A stretch of DNA of 64,000 nt from Hepsetus odoe (lineage: Eukaryota; Chordata; Actinopteri; Characiformes; Hepsetidae): contig CM029384.1 in NCBI GenBank assembly GCA_017165825.1, forward strand, positions 13,176,215-13,240,214. The letters run 5' to 3'. Both the position numbers and the translations under genes were made by a program. A model generated the notes under the pieces. That model was not told where the DNA came from, did not search any database, and saw nothing but the letters and a program-made list of their open reading frames with translations. Of the stretch, positions 51,101-63,616 are shown one piece after another (position 1 is the first letter of the stretch; the number at the start of each line of letters is the position of its first letter).

Positions 51101-54100
51101 GAGGAGACAGCAGAGGATGACCAAAAAGAAGTTGCATCACTTCCAGAGCCAGACTTTGATCCTAAGCTGGCCCCTAAAATGGGTAAGACATGACTGTCAA
51201 TTAGTCAAATAGCATAATTTTATTCAGCTAATTCTTCAAAATGGTTTCATTGTGGTGTCTGATCATTTGTTTTTTGTCATTTTCATGATTTCTTCTTATA
51301 AAGTTTGTATTTTTTTGTGTTACTTGTAGGATCATTTCTGTTGTGTTGTTTTGCAAGAGAAAATAATCCAGTACTGTATCATGAATGTAACAAATCCTAG
51401 TATTTAATTATTCATGTTTAGTTCTCCACTTTTATGTGGTATTTATTATTGTGCATACATAGGACATGTTTAATATTGTGTTTATTTAAGGCATATGGTG
51501 CAGTTCCCCCATTATTGGCCGATGCTCATTACCGGCTACTGTTTGTGATGATTTAAAGGAATTTTCTTCTAAAAAAGCTTTCCATCAGTGGCCCTAGTCA
51601 GCAAGGGCCAATACTTGGGAGCTAAATACAGAGCCTCAAAGAAATTGTTTTCCTATTTATTTGTGCCACTGTTGGCCATATATTTGGGGTAAGCCCAGGT
51701 TTCTTCTGATGTCTGAACCTGGTCGACCCGTTGCTTCTCCTGCAGACCCCTTGGAGGCACCTGCCCTGGCATTACAGCTGAAGCGCAGTTTCTCAGCCAG
51801 CATTCGGGGGGCGGCAAAGAGGCTAGGTTTGGCCGAGGGGCAGCAGGCCCAGCTCAGACACGAGTTACCCCTCGTTCTCATAAACGCCCTCAGCTCTGAT
51901 CTCCAAACTCCCCTTTCATACAGCAGAGTAATGGGTGAGTGACAGGCTGAGGCTCAGAGGTCTCTAAACAATGCAGAGTAGTTTGTGCTTTTCACTGAGT
52001 CTCAAATTATTTCTAAATGTGGGCAAAGTACTGTACATTGTGTACATGCCATATTTTCCCAGTCAGAGTAGACCAAGTTCTAACTTTTAATGGCTTCTTT
52101 ATTGCATCTCCCCACTCTATGCCTTTTCTCCTCCTTTGAATTTCCATCTCAATAGTACTGTCCTGTTCTTGATTAGGGTGCTTGCACAAGATTTAAAGTC
52201 CATAAAAGGTAAATTCTTGTTTGGGTTAGGTATTTGTTCTGAACTTTGGAAAAGGTCTATTTATCAATTTCAATGAATCATAACTATTATATCAGCTGAA
52301 AAACACAATAAAGGGCACAGCTCATACATTACTCTTGTAGCTCCCATTATGTTATTCTAGTTTTATCGGTTTTGCCAAAAAACAGGCCAAACCCATTTTA
52401 ACATTACCATTTTCCACTTTTCTTTACACCTTAAAATTAATCAGGTTGGTTTTATTGCTGTGTCTTTAAATTTCATCTGTATAAATTATCTCTGTTCTGA
52501 TCGGCTAGCCTGTATTCTGCCTCGTTCAAAACTGAACTGTTTTATAAATTACAGACTATGAAGAAAACAAATGGTGTTAAGTTTGTTTAACCTCGAAACA
52601 ATGTTTCTATAATACCTACCCATAATAACTCATATTAAAAAAGCAAATAATCTTTGGCATTAATTAATTCATAACCAGTGTGTTCTCAACATGTGGCTAT
52701 GTGCACATTTTGCACATTATTTATAAAAGTTGGTAAAACACCCCTGCCTCCAGTAATTATGCAGTGTCAGTCTTTAAACATTCTGAGTCTGAAAACTCAT
52801 TTTCGCATGTGTTTTGCCAAAATGGCCATTACTGTGAGAACTGGCAATTATAAAGAAATAATAATAATCAGAGAGGTTAAAATCTTAAAAGCAGGCCAAT
52901 TAAAAGCTTTTAAAAAGTCTTCATTATTTCATGTCCTGTCAGCAAGCACCCTGATGATGTACTTTAGTATTTGCATCTTGGAAAGCAATGACTTTAAAGC
53001 AGAAACCCTGTCCTCACTGTCTTGTCAATCCACATATAAATGCCAAAAAGTCCAGGAATTGAGCAGCCCTGCTATGAATTATTGCCTTCTTATGGCTCTT
53101 TCTTTTACACAAGTACTTGTCATTATTCTTGTAGGAGAAGAGTCCCCTGCAGTGACTTCACCTTCCCCTTCCCCTCCACCAAAGACCAGAGAGGAGTCCA
53201 AAGAACAGATGAAAGAAGAGATGGACAGTGGGAAGGATACGTTTGATAAAGACATGACTGATGCAAAAGACGATGATCATGCTGACAGTGAGGACAATGA
53301 CAATGACAACGATAAAGAAGAAGACGAGGATGTTTTTAATCGTCTTATTGACGCCTTAACTGAAGAGGATGATGAGGAAGATGAGGAGGGTGTTTCGTTA
53401 AAGAGCATGGGGAGAAAATGCCCCTACTGTCCAGACCACTTTGATAATGGAATTGGATTGGCTAATCATATAAGGGGTCACCTCAACAGAGTTGGAGTCA
53501 GCTACAATGTTAGACACTTCATATCCCCAGAAGAGGTTAATGCCATTGAGAAAAAGTTCTCCTACCAAAAGAAGAAGAAAAAAGGTAAAGACAGACATTA
53601 CTACAATAAACAAGCAGTTTTCATCATTGTTAACAAACCGATTTATGGAAGTTTTGTAAAAAAGCTATCAATACGGAAATATTATAAACAGAGCCAAAAA
53701 AAATAGGACCATAAGTTCACCTTACAAAAGTAGAATTTATAGAAAGAGCATTTGGAGAACATGGAAATATACATGGGAAAAATGTGCGGTTGCATTAAAT
53801 GGAGAATTACTCATATAGGAAAATTACACTTTGGAAGATAAAATCTTTCATATTTATAATAGCTATGATAGAATATTCAAAAATGCATAAGTCTTAGATA
53901 TATTTTATACATTGACACCATTGTAAGGACACTGTTTTCTTTATTTTTAGCTGTTATGAAAATAATTTGAACGAAATGCATCAATTAATAGCATCTACAG
54001 AAGCTACTTAACTGCACATAACATGATTCTCAATTAGCCAAATACAGAAACAATTCTCTAGAGCACTTTTCCGAACCTTGATCAGGAGGCTCCTGTCTCG

Positions 54101-57100
54101 AACGCTGGTGTTCAACACACTAGTTAGTTGTATCAAGTGTTCAAGTTAGGAAAAAACTGGTTGCGTTTAAAATAGCCTACCACAGACCTTATTTATGCCC
54201 AGAAAAAGAAAAGGCTGTGCTGTATAGGAATTTTTCCATTACATCAAAGACACTTGGATAACACACTAATCTGGCCAAATATTTCACTATGCAGTCAGAG
54301 CTGTCTTTGTGATAAACTGCACTTTAACACTGATATCGCCTTGTGGTTAATCCCAAACATTTTAAATCAGGATTCAGCCTAATATGGATGCATAAATGAT
54401 GGCAAGATGAAAGGAAATTGTCAAAATGCCATTGCAGTGTTCTGGATGTGGGTTTTTACAAACTTAATGCATAGACAACATGATTAAAATGGTAACTTAT
54501 AAATCACTCGTCTTTTAGCACAAGTAAGAAAACAAAGATTCTTTGTAAAAAATTCTATTTTTGGTTCAGGTAAAAACTGTAGGTGTGTTTCATTTAGATA
54601 TTTTAAAACATATTTTAGCCCAGTGGCCAGTGGGGTGGTGGCCCAAGGGCCTTTGACACTGAATTGATAGACGGTAGGTTAACAAGGTGCAAGCTTTTTT
54701 TGCTAACAGTGGAGATGGCGTCCCACTGATCACCTACTGAACACAAAACATCTCACATCCACTATTCTTAAAAAATTCCCCCTCCTTCAGTCCATGTTGA
54801 TCACACTTTAAGTGTGTACTTCCAGTGTCACATAAGATTTTCTCTCAAACTAAATACTATACTGTATGCTACTGTGGCAGCCAGTGTACAGCCACAAAAA
54901 ATGTGCTGAGGAGGATCAAGGTTGAGTCATGCTAGTAAAGTAGATTTCACTAGTACTCGTAATAACCCCTTTGCTACTTTCTATCACAAGTAAACCCTTG
55001 GAGCTGTATTTCCTAACTCCAGCCCTGTACCCTCTGCACTGTTTGGTGTTGCTTTGTCCTGCTGTAACATACTTGTTTGAGCTGAAGAACTCCCAAGTAC
55101 GTAGCTGCTGAATTGACTGTGGTGTGTTAAAGCAGGAAAAACACAGAGCTGTGTAGTGCAGAACGAGGGGGGGTGCTCAGTGCTGGAGTACTTCCAGTCT
55201 CTCTGATACTATTCTTGATGCCTTACTGCCAGTTGCCAACTTTGATCCAGCAACCTTCAGCGTGATGCGCTGCGAGTTCTGCAGTGCTGGCTTTGACACC
55301 AGGGCCGGCCTGTCCAGCCACGCCCGCGCCCATCTCAGAGACTTTGGCATCACCAACTGGGAGGTTACCGTGTCCCCCATCAACGTTCTCCGTGAGCTCT
55401 TCTCCAAACGGCCGGATCTGGCTCTGTCCACCTCTCCTGCTTTTACCTTCGACGTGCAAAAACAGGACTCGGATCAAGAGAAGGAGGAGCCTGCATCAGG
55501 GGAGGATGAGGAGGGTGAAACTTCAGAGGTGGCACCGCAGGCACCCAAATCCCCGACTCAGCCTTGGAAAGAGGAACAGAATGACAGTGAACCTGAGGGT
55601 GAGTGAGAAAGCGGGTGTCTGCCTGTGCGTGCATGCTTTCAGTCTTTGTGGTTGGAGAGATACTAGCTTCTTTTTTTAAACATAGCTTCTCAAAGGGCTG
55701 TTTAGCTTTTGTGATACTAATCTTGACGGCTCATCGGCAGGCTGGGGACTCTGATCCACCTGGTGTTCAAGGACTAAGACTAGTGGACACTTACCGGTTT
55801 TTGTTAGGGGGAGTGTATGTTGAGGGAGAGAGGGAGAGAGAGAGAGGGAGAGAGGGAGAGGGAGAGGTGTTGGTCTCAGCAGGCGCTGTGTCCTTTCTCC
55901 ACGCACTGTCTCGACGCTTAGAAACTGGTGTCTGGCATTGAGTGTGTTTAGCTCCAGTCTCCGCCTTTACTCCGCCGGTTTGGTGTGAGTGCGGGCCAAA
56001 ATGGCTGCTTCTGCCTCCCCGCAGACACAAACAAAAGGGGGAGATGGGACCGCGCGGAGGAGCGGCAGGTTGTGCGAGCCTGGAGCCCCGAGAGTTGCTG
56101 ACTTCCCATCCTCGGCCGGCCTTAAACACACTTTAGTCTGAGGACTGCGTTTCGAGTCGGCGTCTAGCATCTCATCCCTCAGATCTGAGCCAGACAGAGC
56201 CGTCAAAGTGAGTCATGTTTCTGACGGGCCGAGCCCTTTCACAGTTGAACATAAATTAATGAATCAATAACAGCGCTGCGGTCTGTCCAGGAAGCCTCAT
56301 AATCAGTTTATTCTGCCCTCTCGCGTTTCTGGAGCCGTGTGGGTGTCCGCGACGGAATAGCCCTTCAGTTTTCGCTCCTGTTTTCCTCCGTGTTCGCTCT
56401 GAGGCGCGGCGGTCCGTTGGTGGCGCTCGCGCAGTTGAAAAGTTTGAGCTCTCTTCCAGACGAGGCCTGGCTGCTTCACCGTTTAACGCGTTAGAAAGTG
56501 ATGTTGACACACTTTTCCTCAAGGCTGCGCCATTTTAATCCCTACCAGAGGGCGAGAACTGTCTTAACGTGGAACAAAAATACTCACAGCGTTGTGAAAA
56601 ATAATGACCGGCCGTGTTTGAGCACTGAGGGCGTGTTTTCTTTCTTTTTTAAAGAGTGGAGAAACGTAAATAGAGCCTGTTGAGGTCAACTATTGATACC
56701 GCGGTGTGTGGGCGGAGCAACTGTCACTCATGTTTATCGTTAACCAATCAAAACTCTTTCGAACCCTGCGTTGGCTTTGCGCGTCTCCCTGTTGCTAAGC
56801 AACAGCTAGCGACAGCTAACAGATTAGCTAACATTAGGAGGGCTGTGTGCGCGTAAATATTACAGAGGTTCTTAATATCGCGCCTGGTTAAATAAAGATT
56901 TATTTAATTATTCTTCTATTCAGCCGACAGCAGGGATGTTTCAGCAACTGTATATTTGATATTAAGAACAGGAGTCATTTACATCAGGCAGTCTTGATGA
57001 TATTGTGATCTGCAGTGAGAGTAGGGAGCATCTTGAGGAGAACCTGGAGAGGTGGAGATCTGCTCTAGAGACGAGAGGAATGAAAGTGAATAGGTCAAAG

Positions 57101-60100
57101 ACAGAATACATGAGTGTGAATGAACGGGAGGAAAGTGGAGTGGTTAGGATGCAGGGAGTGGAAGTAACAAAGGTGGAGGAGTTTAAATACTCGGGATCAA
57201 CAGTTCAGAGTAACGGCGAGTGTGGAAGAGAGGTGAAGAAGAGAGTGCAGGCAGGTTGGAATGGGTGGAGAAGAGTGGCTGGAGTGATTTGTGACAGACG
57301 GGTACAAGCAAAAGTAAAAGGGAAGGTTTATAGGACAGTAGTGAGACCAGCTATGTTATACGGGTTGGGGACGGTGGCTCTGATGAAAAGTCAGGAGGTA
57401 GTCTGGAGGTGTCAAAGATGCTGAGATTTTCGTTGGGCGTGACGAGGATGGACAGGATGAGAAATGAGTAGATTAGAGGGACAGCTCAGGCTAGACATTT
57501 TGGAGACAAAGTTAGAGAAGCAAGGTTGCGTTGGTTTGGACATGTCCAGAGGAGAGACGAGGATTATGTTGGAAGGAAGATGTTGAAGATGGAGCTGCCA
57601 GGAAAGAGGAAAAGAGGAAGACCAAAGAGGAGGTTTATGGAAGTGGTGAGAGAGGACATGCAGGTGGTTGATTTGAAGCAGGAAGATGCAGAGGACCGGA
57701 TGAAATGGAGACGGTTGATCCGCTGTGGCGACCCAAAATGGGACCAGCTGAAAGATAAAGAAGGAGTCTTAAGGCAAAGTAGCATCAATAGCTTGTTTAT
57801 GTCCCTTAGAGAAGGAACATTAAGTGAGGATGTTTGATGCTAATGCAAAATTGAACTTTGACACATGAAGTTACTCAAACAATGTAAGAGGACGTTGGGA
57901 GGACATTGTATTGTATTGTATATGTGTTAGGTCTGGGTGCCCAAAGTTGATCACCCTGCATTTGGATGCTGCTTTTTTGCTTTTTCTCACACACTTACTC
58001 AGTTTGTGTGCTGGGTCATCTGTGTACAATTACCATGGTGTATCCAAGGCTGGGTACTGGAACCCTTGTATTAGACTGGAAAGTGTATGCCTAGGGTAAG
58101 TACTTTTCATAGTATGTATGTGTGTTTTCATCGCTGTAAATCTGGAGGTAGACATTGCTTACATTCCTTAGTTAATTACACTGCACTGGGAATGGCATTG
58201 CTTAATGCATCTGCAGCAGTTCAGCTACACCCTTCAGATGTTCTTCTCATTCAGCTTCCGTCTGTTTTTCTCTCCCTGATATTTGTACTTACAGCTGTAA
58301 ATAGTATTCTAGCAGTTTGATGTGCTGAATTTCCATGCACGTTTAAAATGGACGGTCTGAATGATGTACAACTTTAATTTTCAGCAGTTCCCATTATGTT
58401 ACCTCTGACATACTGACATCACTGACTCTTGTGAATTCGAGGCTGTAAATTAAGAAGTGTGTACATTTACAGGTGCAGAGGACAAGGGGCAAGAGACAGT
58501 TGTAAAGATGCCACTTCTGGACAACTTCACTTCAAGCCCAGGGTCAAATGGCTCCTTCTCCCCGCCGCCAGAAAGTGCTGCTCCTGTAGAAGAGACAGAT
58601 CCCAAGAGTGAGTTGACACTGAGATGAGCTCAGAGCATTATATTACTTTGACATGGTTAAATTTATACACTCAACTCTAAAATAAAGTTAAGTTGATGAC
58701 CACTATAAAACTATATTTTGGCATAAACTTCAATTTCTCACTCTCACAATTATGTCAGCATATTAATATCACTATACAGTAATTCTTTGTAGTAACTAAA
58801 CATTCTAAGATTTATGACTGAATCATGTCTGGACTTGTAATGCTGCATCTGCTGTAGACAGATGGATACTCTAATTTAATATGTCAGATTTTTAAATTGT
58901 GGTAAGCTGGGGTTGAGAAGTGTGGTGGTATTTTATTGTTATGATAAATAACTTTGCTGTACACTTTTGTAAACAACAATAATCATTGTAAAGTTATTAA
59001 AAAAGAAAAAATCAGTTAATGTGTCTGAATGCTGCTGCTACAGCTACACCAAAATGTTGTAAATATCTATTACTTTAGGTGAGGCAGTTAAGCGCTTAGT
59101 ACTCTAGTAAAGCAGACCACCCCTAACTGAGAGGGGGCATCGTACCCCTCTGTACAAACTGATAGGATGTCAGTCCATTATGGCATTACACCGTATTTTA
59201 TCAATATTTCTTTTATCAATTATTATTTTCAGATATTCAAATTTATATAACATTTTTATAATTATTGAAAAAAATGTTTCCAAATTATTCATTGTGCTCA
59301 TATTTTGTAGGCTTTTTTATCGTGAATAATGTATTTAGCTGAAATGTCTTCCATACATACTAGTGTTATGATTTTATACTTTTTTTCTTCTAGGTTCCAA
59401 TTTACTGAAATGTGAGGTCTGCAGTGCCTCCTTTGAGACGCGACGAGGTTTATCCAGCCATGCACGCTCTCACCTACGCCAGCTGGGTGTGGGTGTGTCA
59501 GAGAGCAGCGGAGCACCCATAGATCTTCTCTATCAGATTACCAAGGAGCGGGCCACTGATGTCCAGCCCCCTCCTGCACCCAGCTCACAGCCTCCAGCAA
59601 CTTCACCCAAAAAAAATCTTATATCACCTATCCCTACACCAAGCCCCACGAGGGACGCAGAGTTTGAAGAGGAATCAGAGGACATTAAGCCCCCTCTTCC
59701 CCTGTCTGTCTTGAGCAGCGTCGTAAAAGTTCCTCAGTCTCCGACCAGCCCCTCTCCATGCGGTTCTCTGCCCTCCTCTCCGTTTGGAAAATCACGTTCT
59801 CCATCTCCATCCCCTGTGCTGAGGAAAGCCCCCATCTCCTCCCTCCTGCCTGTGTCTTCCCCATTGCGCTCCCATGAGCATAAAGCCATGTGTAGGGTCC
59901 AGGCCTCTGCCCTGTCCACTCCATCCAGACCTTTCTGGGCTCCTCAGGACACAGATGCCCCTCTGAATCTCAGTAAGCCTTTTTTAATATACATGACTTA
60001 CATGCTTATACCATAGTTACGCTGAGTGATTGTATGTTTCATTAAAAAGTGAGCAGCATTATTGTATTCTGTTTGGTTTTGCACAGTGTGTGGAATAAAA

Positions 60101-62800
60101 AAAAGGAATACAAATAGTTTTGAAATGTTTTAATCCAAAATGGGTTAAAAGCATTAAGGTAATTCTGTGCATGTGTATATACTTTCACTTTCTTTATTAG
60201 TGTTTGTCTTTTCTGCTACCTTTGCATCTCTCTTTCACACACTGCCCTTCCCTCTCATTTTTTTCTCTTGTGTGCTCCTCATAGCAATGGAAGCAGACCC
60301 TAACAAAGACATCATATGCAAGTTATGTGGCGCATGGTTTGAGACACGCAAAGGACTGTCTAGTCACGCAAGGGCCCACCTGCGCCACTTTGGGGTCGAA
60401 TACTCGGAGTCCAAGGGTTCGCCCATTGACCTCCTTAACAGACTCATCCTCACCGACGACTTCAAACACAGAGCAAATTCCTTACTCTCTGACAGCCCGG
60501 AGGACCTGAGGGTTCAGGGGTCTGGTGTGGCTCCCTGTCCTTCAACATCCACGTCCACTTCTTCAGGCTCCAAGAGGGCCCACCTCCCTAGCTCTCTCCT
60601 CTTCAATACTGCGGCATTAGGCAGTGGCGTTGGCTCAAAAGCTACCTCTTCTTCTTCTTCCTCCTCTTCACACTCCTTGTTAGCTCCTCCAACCAAGAAG
60701 CTGAAACCGTCCCCCCAGCAAGTCTTCCGTTTGAGTGGCAGGGAGCTGATGCCCATTTCTCTCGGTGACCACGCTCATATAGTTTATATATAAACAACTC
60801 ACCTGTTCTTGCTTAATCCGCAGATGTGTTATTTCATAGCCACTATTGCAAGGTTGAGCAAGCTTAATAGAGCACTGAAAATCCATTTTGTTTAATAAGA
60901 AACTGTAGCTGAATTGTTTTAGTTAATCGGAACCAGGCTGTTTGGAAACCACAAGAATTTACCACAATGCTAACAGTAGCTCTGATGCAGCAATTTCTGC
61001 AAGGTTTCGTAAATTTCGACCCTTTCACACACAAAATCATTGAAAATGAAAATGTTTCATACATTGCATTGAGCACCAACCATATGTACATATTTTGATA
61101 AGCCTTGTTATGCTCTTACAGATTCTTGATAAAGTTAGGGTTAGGGTTTTTATTTTTACCAACTTAAAACTTATCCAACCTCACAGCAGATGCTGCAAAG
61201 CAACACATTTAAGAAGAGAGCATTTGTTTGATTTTTGAGGTTTATGGTGGTTCGCTGCTCAAAGTAAAAAGGGGCTTATGAATTCATGTACTTTCCATTC
61301 AGTTCTGGGAACTGGGAATTACAGTGCTGGTATCCCACTACAAACAGTATTTCTATATTATTTCACCTATATCTTTAGTTTGACATTTTTACATTTCTTA
61401 TTTCTACATAAATCAGCATTGTGTTTATGAAATGGCAATCTCTTCTTGTTCTCTCTTTCAGCTGAACCAATGAAAGACGTGGGCTGTGAGTTCTGTGGTG
61501 AGCTTTTCGAGAACCGTAAGGGTCTCTCGAGCCATGCCCGCTCTCACCTGCGCCAGTTGGGTATTACAGAGTGGTCTGTGAATGGCTCACCTATTGACAC
61601 GCTTCGAGAGCTTATTGCTCGCAGAGGTCTGCCCTGCGTAATTCCCCTAAAACCCATGAAATCACCCTCTTCCTCGCCAGGCCCAGGACCTCCTCGAACC
61701 TCCCACCGGTCCTCTTCCCCTCCAGGAGGCGCCTTAAGTCGTATGCCATTCCCTTTCACTCACCCGTCCAATCAACACCAGCCCACTGCCCGCAAGATTT
61801 CTGCAACAGCTTCTTCCTCAAACACTTCTCCCACAGTGGTAGTAGTTAAGCCTAAGCCAGAACCTGAACAAGTGGAAGTTACCTTGACTGATGCAGGCAT
61901 TGATGGATGTGAAGATTATGGCTCTGAGCCTCTGCAGTCAAGCTGGAGCAGCTCTGACAACATTCATCCCATTAACCTGGGTGAGTTCTACGTTTGTCCC
62001 ACACATTTGATGATGTCCCTGCCAAAGCTGACCTGCTAAAACTAGTAATTAACTATTGCTTGTAGCAGAGACATCATAAACCACTTGACCTTCCAGGAAT
62101 GCAAAGCATGTGTGATTTTTTAAAATTTTTTTATTGGATAGTCTTTGACGTTTTCAAAACTACATAACTGCAATGTTGTGTTTTTTAATCTGCAACATAT
62201 ACTTTCTATATTGGTCAGAGACCCCTTTTGGTGTGAATACACAAACTTTCACTTTCTCCCCAGTCATGTCGCAAGAAAAGGAACCTTCACGTGATATCCG
62301 CTGTGAATTCTGCGGTGAATTCTTTGAGAACCGCAAAGGCCTCTCCAGCCATGCCCGTTCCCACTTGCGTCACATGGGCATCACTGAGTGGTCTGTCAAT
62401 GGCTCACCTATCGACACTCTTTGGGAGATCATGCGGAAGCAGGGGACCACCCCTGCATCCGTTGTCCTGGGCGTGAAGGAGGAGCCAAGGCAGGACAGCA
62501 GCCCATCCTGGGATACTCAGAGCTACCATTCACCCAAAGTCTCACGAAAGTCACCTCTCAACATGCTTCACTCTGGCTCACGCCTTCATAAGCATGGATT
62601 AGGGACCACAGGTCTTTCAGCCACACCCCCTGCAGGGAAGTTTTTCGGTATGGCATCCCTCGGGAAAAGGATGCTGGGATCAGAAGGGCATCTTGGTGAA
62701 AGGTCAACACCAGCCCAATCCAAAACGTTCTCGCCTCCACCACAGGATTTCTCATTTAAGGCAAAAGTGTCCACGGACAAGCATGGGACAGGCCACATGG
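48179..62800 (+). CDS. wiz: Widely interspaced zinc finger protein WIZ, 3'-partial
   Basis: Nuclear C2H2 protein that, in mammals, bridges the G9a/GLP H3K9 methyltransferases to CtBP and binds chromatin. Coding exons: 48179-48280, 48615-48792, 49075-49159, 49382-49527, 49647-51182, 51746-51934, 53135-53584, 55233-55598, 58473-58607, 59394-59972, 60285-60764, 61462-61980, 62264-62800; 1767 codons so far. Fingers start at about residues 323, 371, 438, 841, 909, 1069, 1267, 1424 and 1602. The last five have the WIZ form C-x2-C-x12-H-x3-H with 'Gly-Leu-Ser-Ser-His-Ala-Arg', followed (except 909, Ser-Pro-Ile-Asn) by Pro-Ile-Asp-x-Leu. Residues around 760-830 are very acidic. The ATG at 48179 has a good context (gaccATGg); its exon probably starts near 48137. 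The C-terminal fingers lie right of the window. Confidence 0.92.
48500..48585 (+). mobile_element. 3' relic of SINE family 1
   Basis: 'gggtgaaatgcagaag...tgtgctgtgctctgttttaccatggcaattagtcattttcactt' matches the SINE tail. It lies in wiz intron 1. Confidence 0.6.
53585..55232. other. wiz intron between exons 7 and 8
   Basis: AT-rich, 1.65 kb. No repeat was identified with confidence and no coding exon seen. Confidence 0.65.
55822..55867 (+). repeat. 46-base pure purine (GA-rich) tract
   Basis: An uninterrupted G/A run made of gagagg units lies about 100 bases upstream of the CpG-rich segment at 55940-56480. Confidence 0.9.
55940..56480 (+). promoter_or_regulatory. Probable internal wiz promoter (CpG-rich) with YY1 site and donor
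   Basis: CpG-dense DNA sits inside a wiz intron. CAAAATGGCTGC at 55997-56008 is a close YY1 motif, typical just downstream of a start site. A strong donor AAA|GTGAGT at 56207/56208 would join to exon 58473-58607, whose first Met codon is at 58508. The short frame from the ATG at 56001 ends at TGA near 56137, before the donor, so it would act as an upstream frame. Confidence 0.5.
56706..56803. promoter_or_regulatory. GC box, CCAAT box and palindromic RFX X-box cluster
   Basis: GGGCGGAG at 56710-56717, CCAAT at 56744-56748, and GTTGCTAAGCAAC at 56791-56803 (two GTTGCT/AGCAAC arms with one spacer base). The spacing is promoter-like, and the surrounding DNA is still fairly CpG-rich. No exon downstream is identified. 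Confidence 0.5.
56990..57790 (+). mobile_element. 5'-truncated RTE-like LINE in wiz intron
   Basis: Reverse transcriptase C-terminal part: Asp-Asp-Ile-Val-Ile-Cys-Ser at about 56997, then Lys-Thr-Glu-Tyr-Met, Phe-Lys-Tyr-Ser-Gly-Ser-Thr-Val-Gln-Ser and Val-Val-Arg-Pro-Ala-Met-Leu-Tyr. A frameshift near 57420 follows, then Arg-Trp-Phe-Gly-His-Val-Gln-Arg-Arg and Arg-Gly-Arg-Pro-Lys-Arg-Arg to Arg-Cys-Gly-Asp-Pro. The start of homology lies inside the catalytic Asp-Asp box, as expected from 5' truncation. Same family as 26815-28545. Confidence 0.85.
60765..61461. other. wiz intron between two zinc-finger exons
   Basis: No gene or clear repeat seen in this 700-base AT-rich stretch. Confidence 0.65.
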
Positions 62801-63616
62801 GTAAGAGTGTGTTTTTTTTTTTTTTTTTTTTTTTTTTCCACATCTGTCGTTGATTCAAATCATTTATCCATGGTAATTGAAGGCTGCTTTTGAAACCCAG
62901 CATGCCAAACAAGAATAACTTCCAGCACATTTTACACTAGTTACCCAATATGTACACTATTTGCTGCAGCTGCTGAGCAGAGCACATGATCTTAACAGTG
63001 GAAATGGAGAAAGTGTTGGATAAATTCACATAAAGCTTTTTACAAATTCACATAAACATTCATTTAGGTGTTTTTACTTGATTTGGCTGAACATGTTTTT
63101 TTTTTGGTTTTTAATACTTATAGAGGCACCGGCTGCACATGCTGCTACATAAACATTCATTAAATATAAAAATGGGCAGTAAAATCTACCTGGATTAAAA
63201 AATAAATATTACATAAGTATATCATCAAGGTAAAGGTAGTAAAATGAAAACATTGTAACACTGTTCCTGGATCACATGATAAATACTTAATCATCAAATA
63301 TTGGTCTGAAATATCGGTCAAGTAAGTTTTTTTTTTTTTTTTTTTTTTTTTTTTGAGGTAAATATCTACCAACGTTGACATGATTTGGATCTCCTCATGT
63401 ATCCCTAATTTATCTAGCTGTATGTGAAGTATATACACTTATTGTTTAAAAATTAACCTTAAAGTATATGTGGCACAGATCAGTGCCGCAAATGCGACGG
63501 GTGTGAATGTTCATTCAATGAGAAAACACCACCTTATTTAAGGTTTCTTAGGGTGGGTCACGAAGCTCAAAGCTTCAGATAACACTCTGAGCTTTGCTGG
63601 GCGTCCATACAACATG
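62801..63616. other. wiz intron at the right edge
   Basis: T-runs at 62812-62836 and 63331-63354. No coding exon was recognised before the window ends. Confidence 0.65.

Noticed and set aside
52678..53134. Coding extension upstream of the acidic wiz exon
   Set aside because: The frame is open but AT-rich without domain features, and a good acceptor at 53133-53134 fits the phase of the previous exon.
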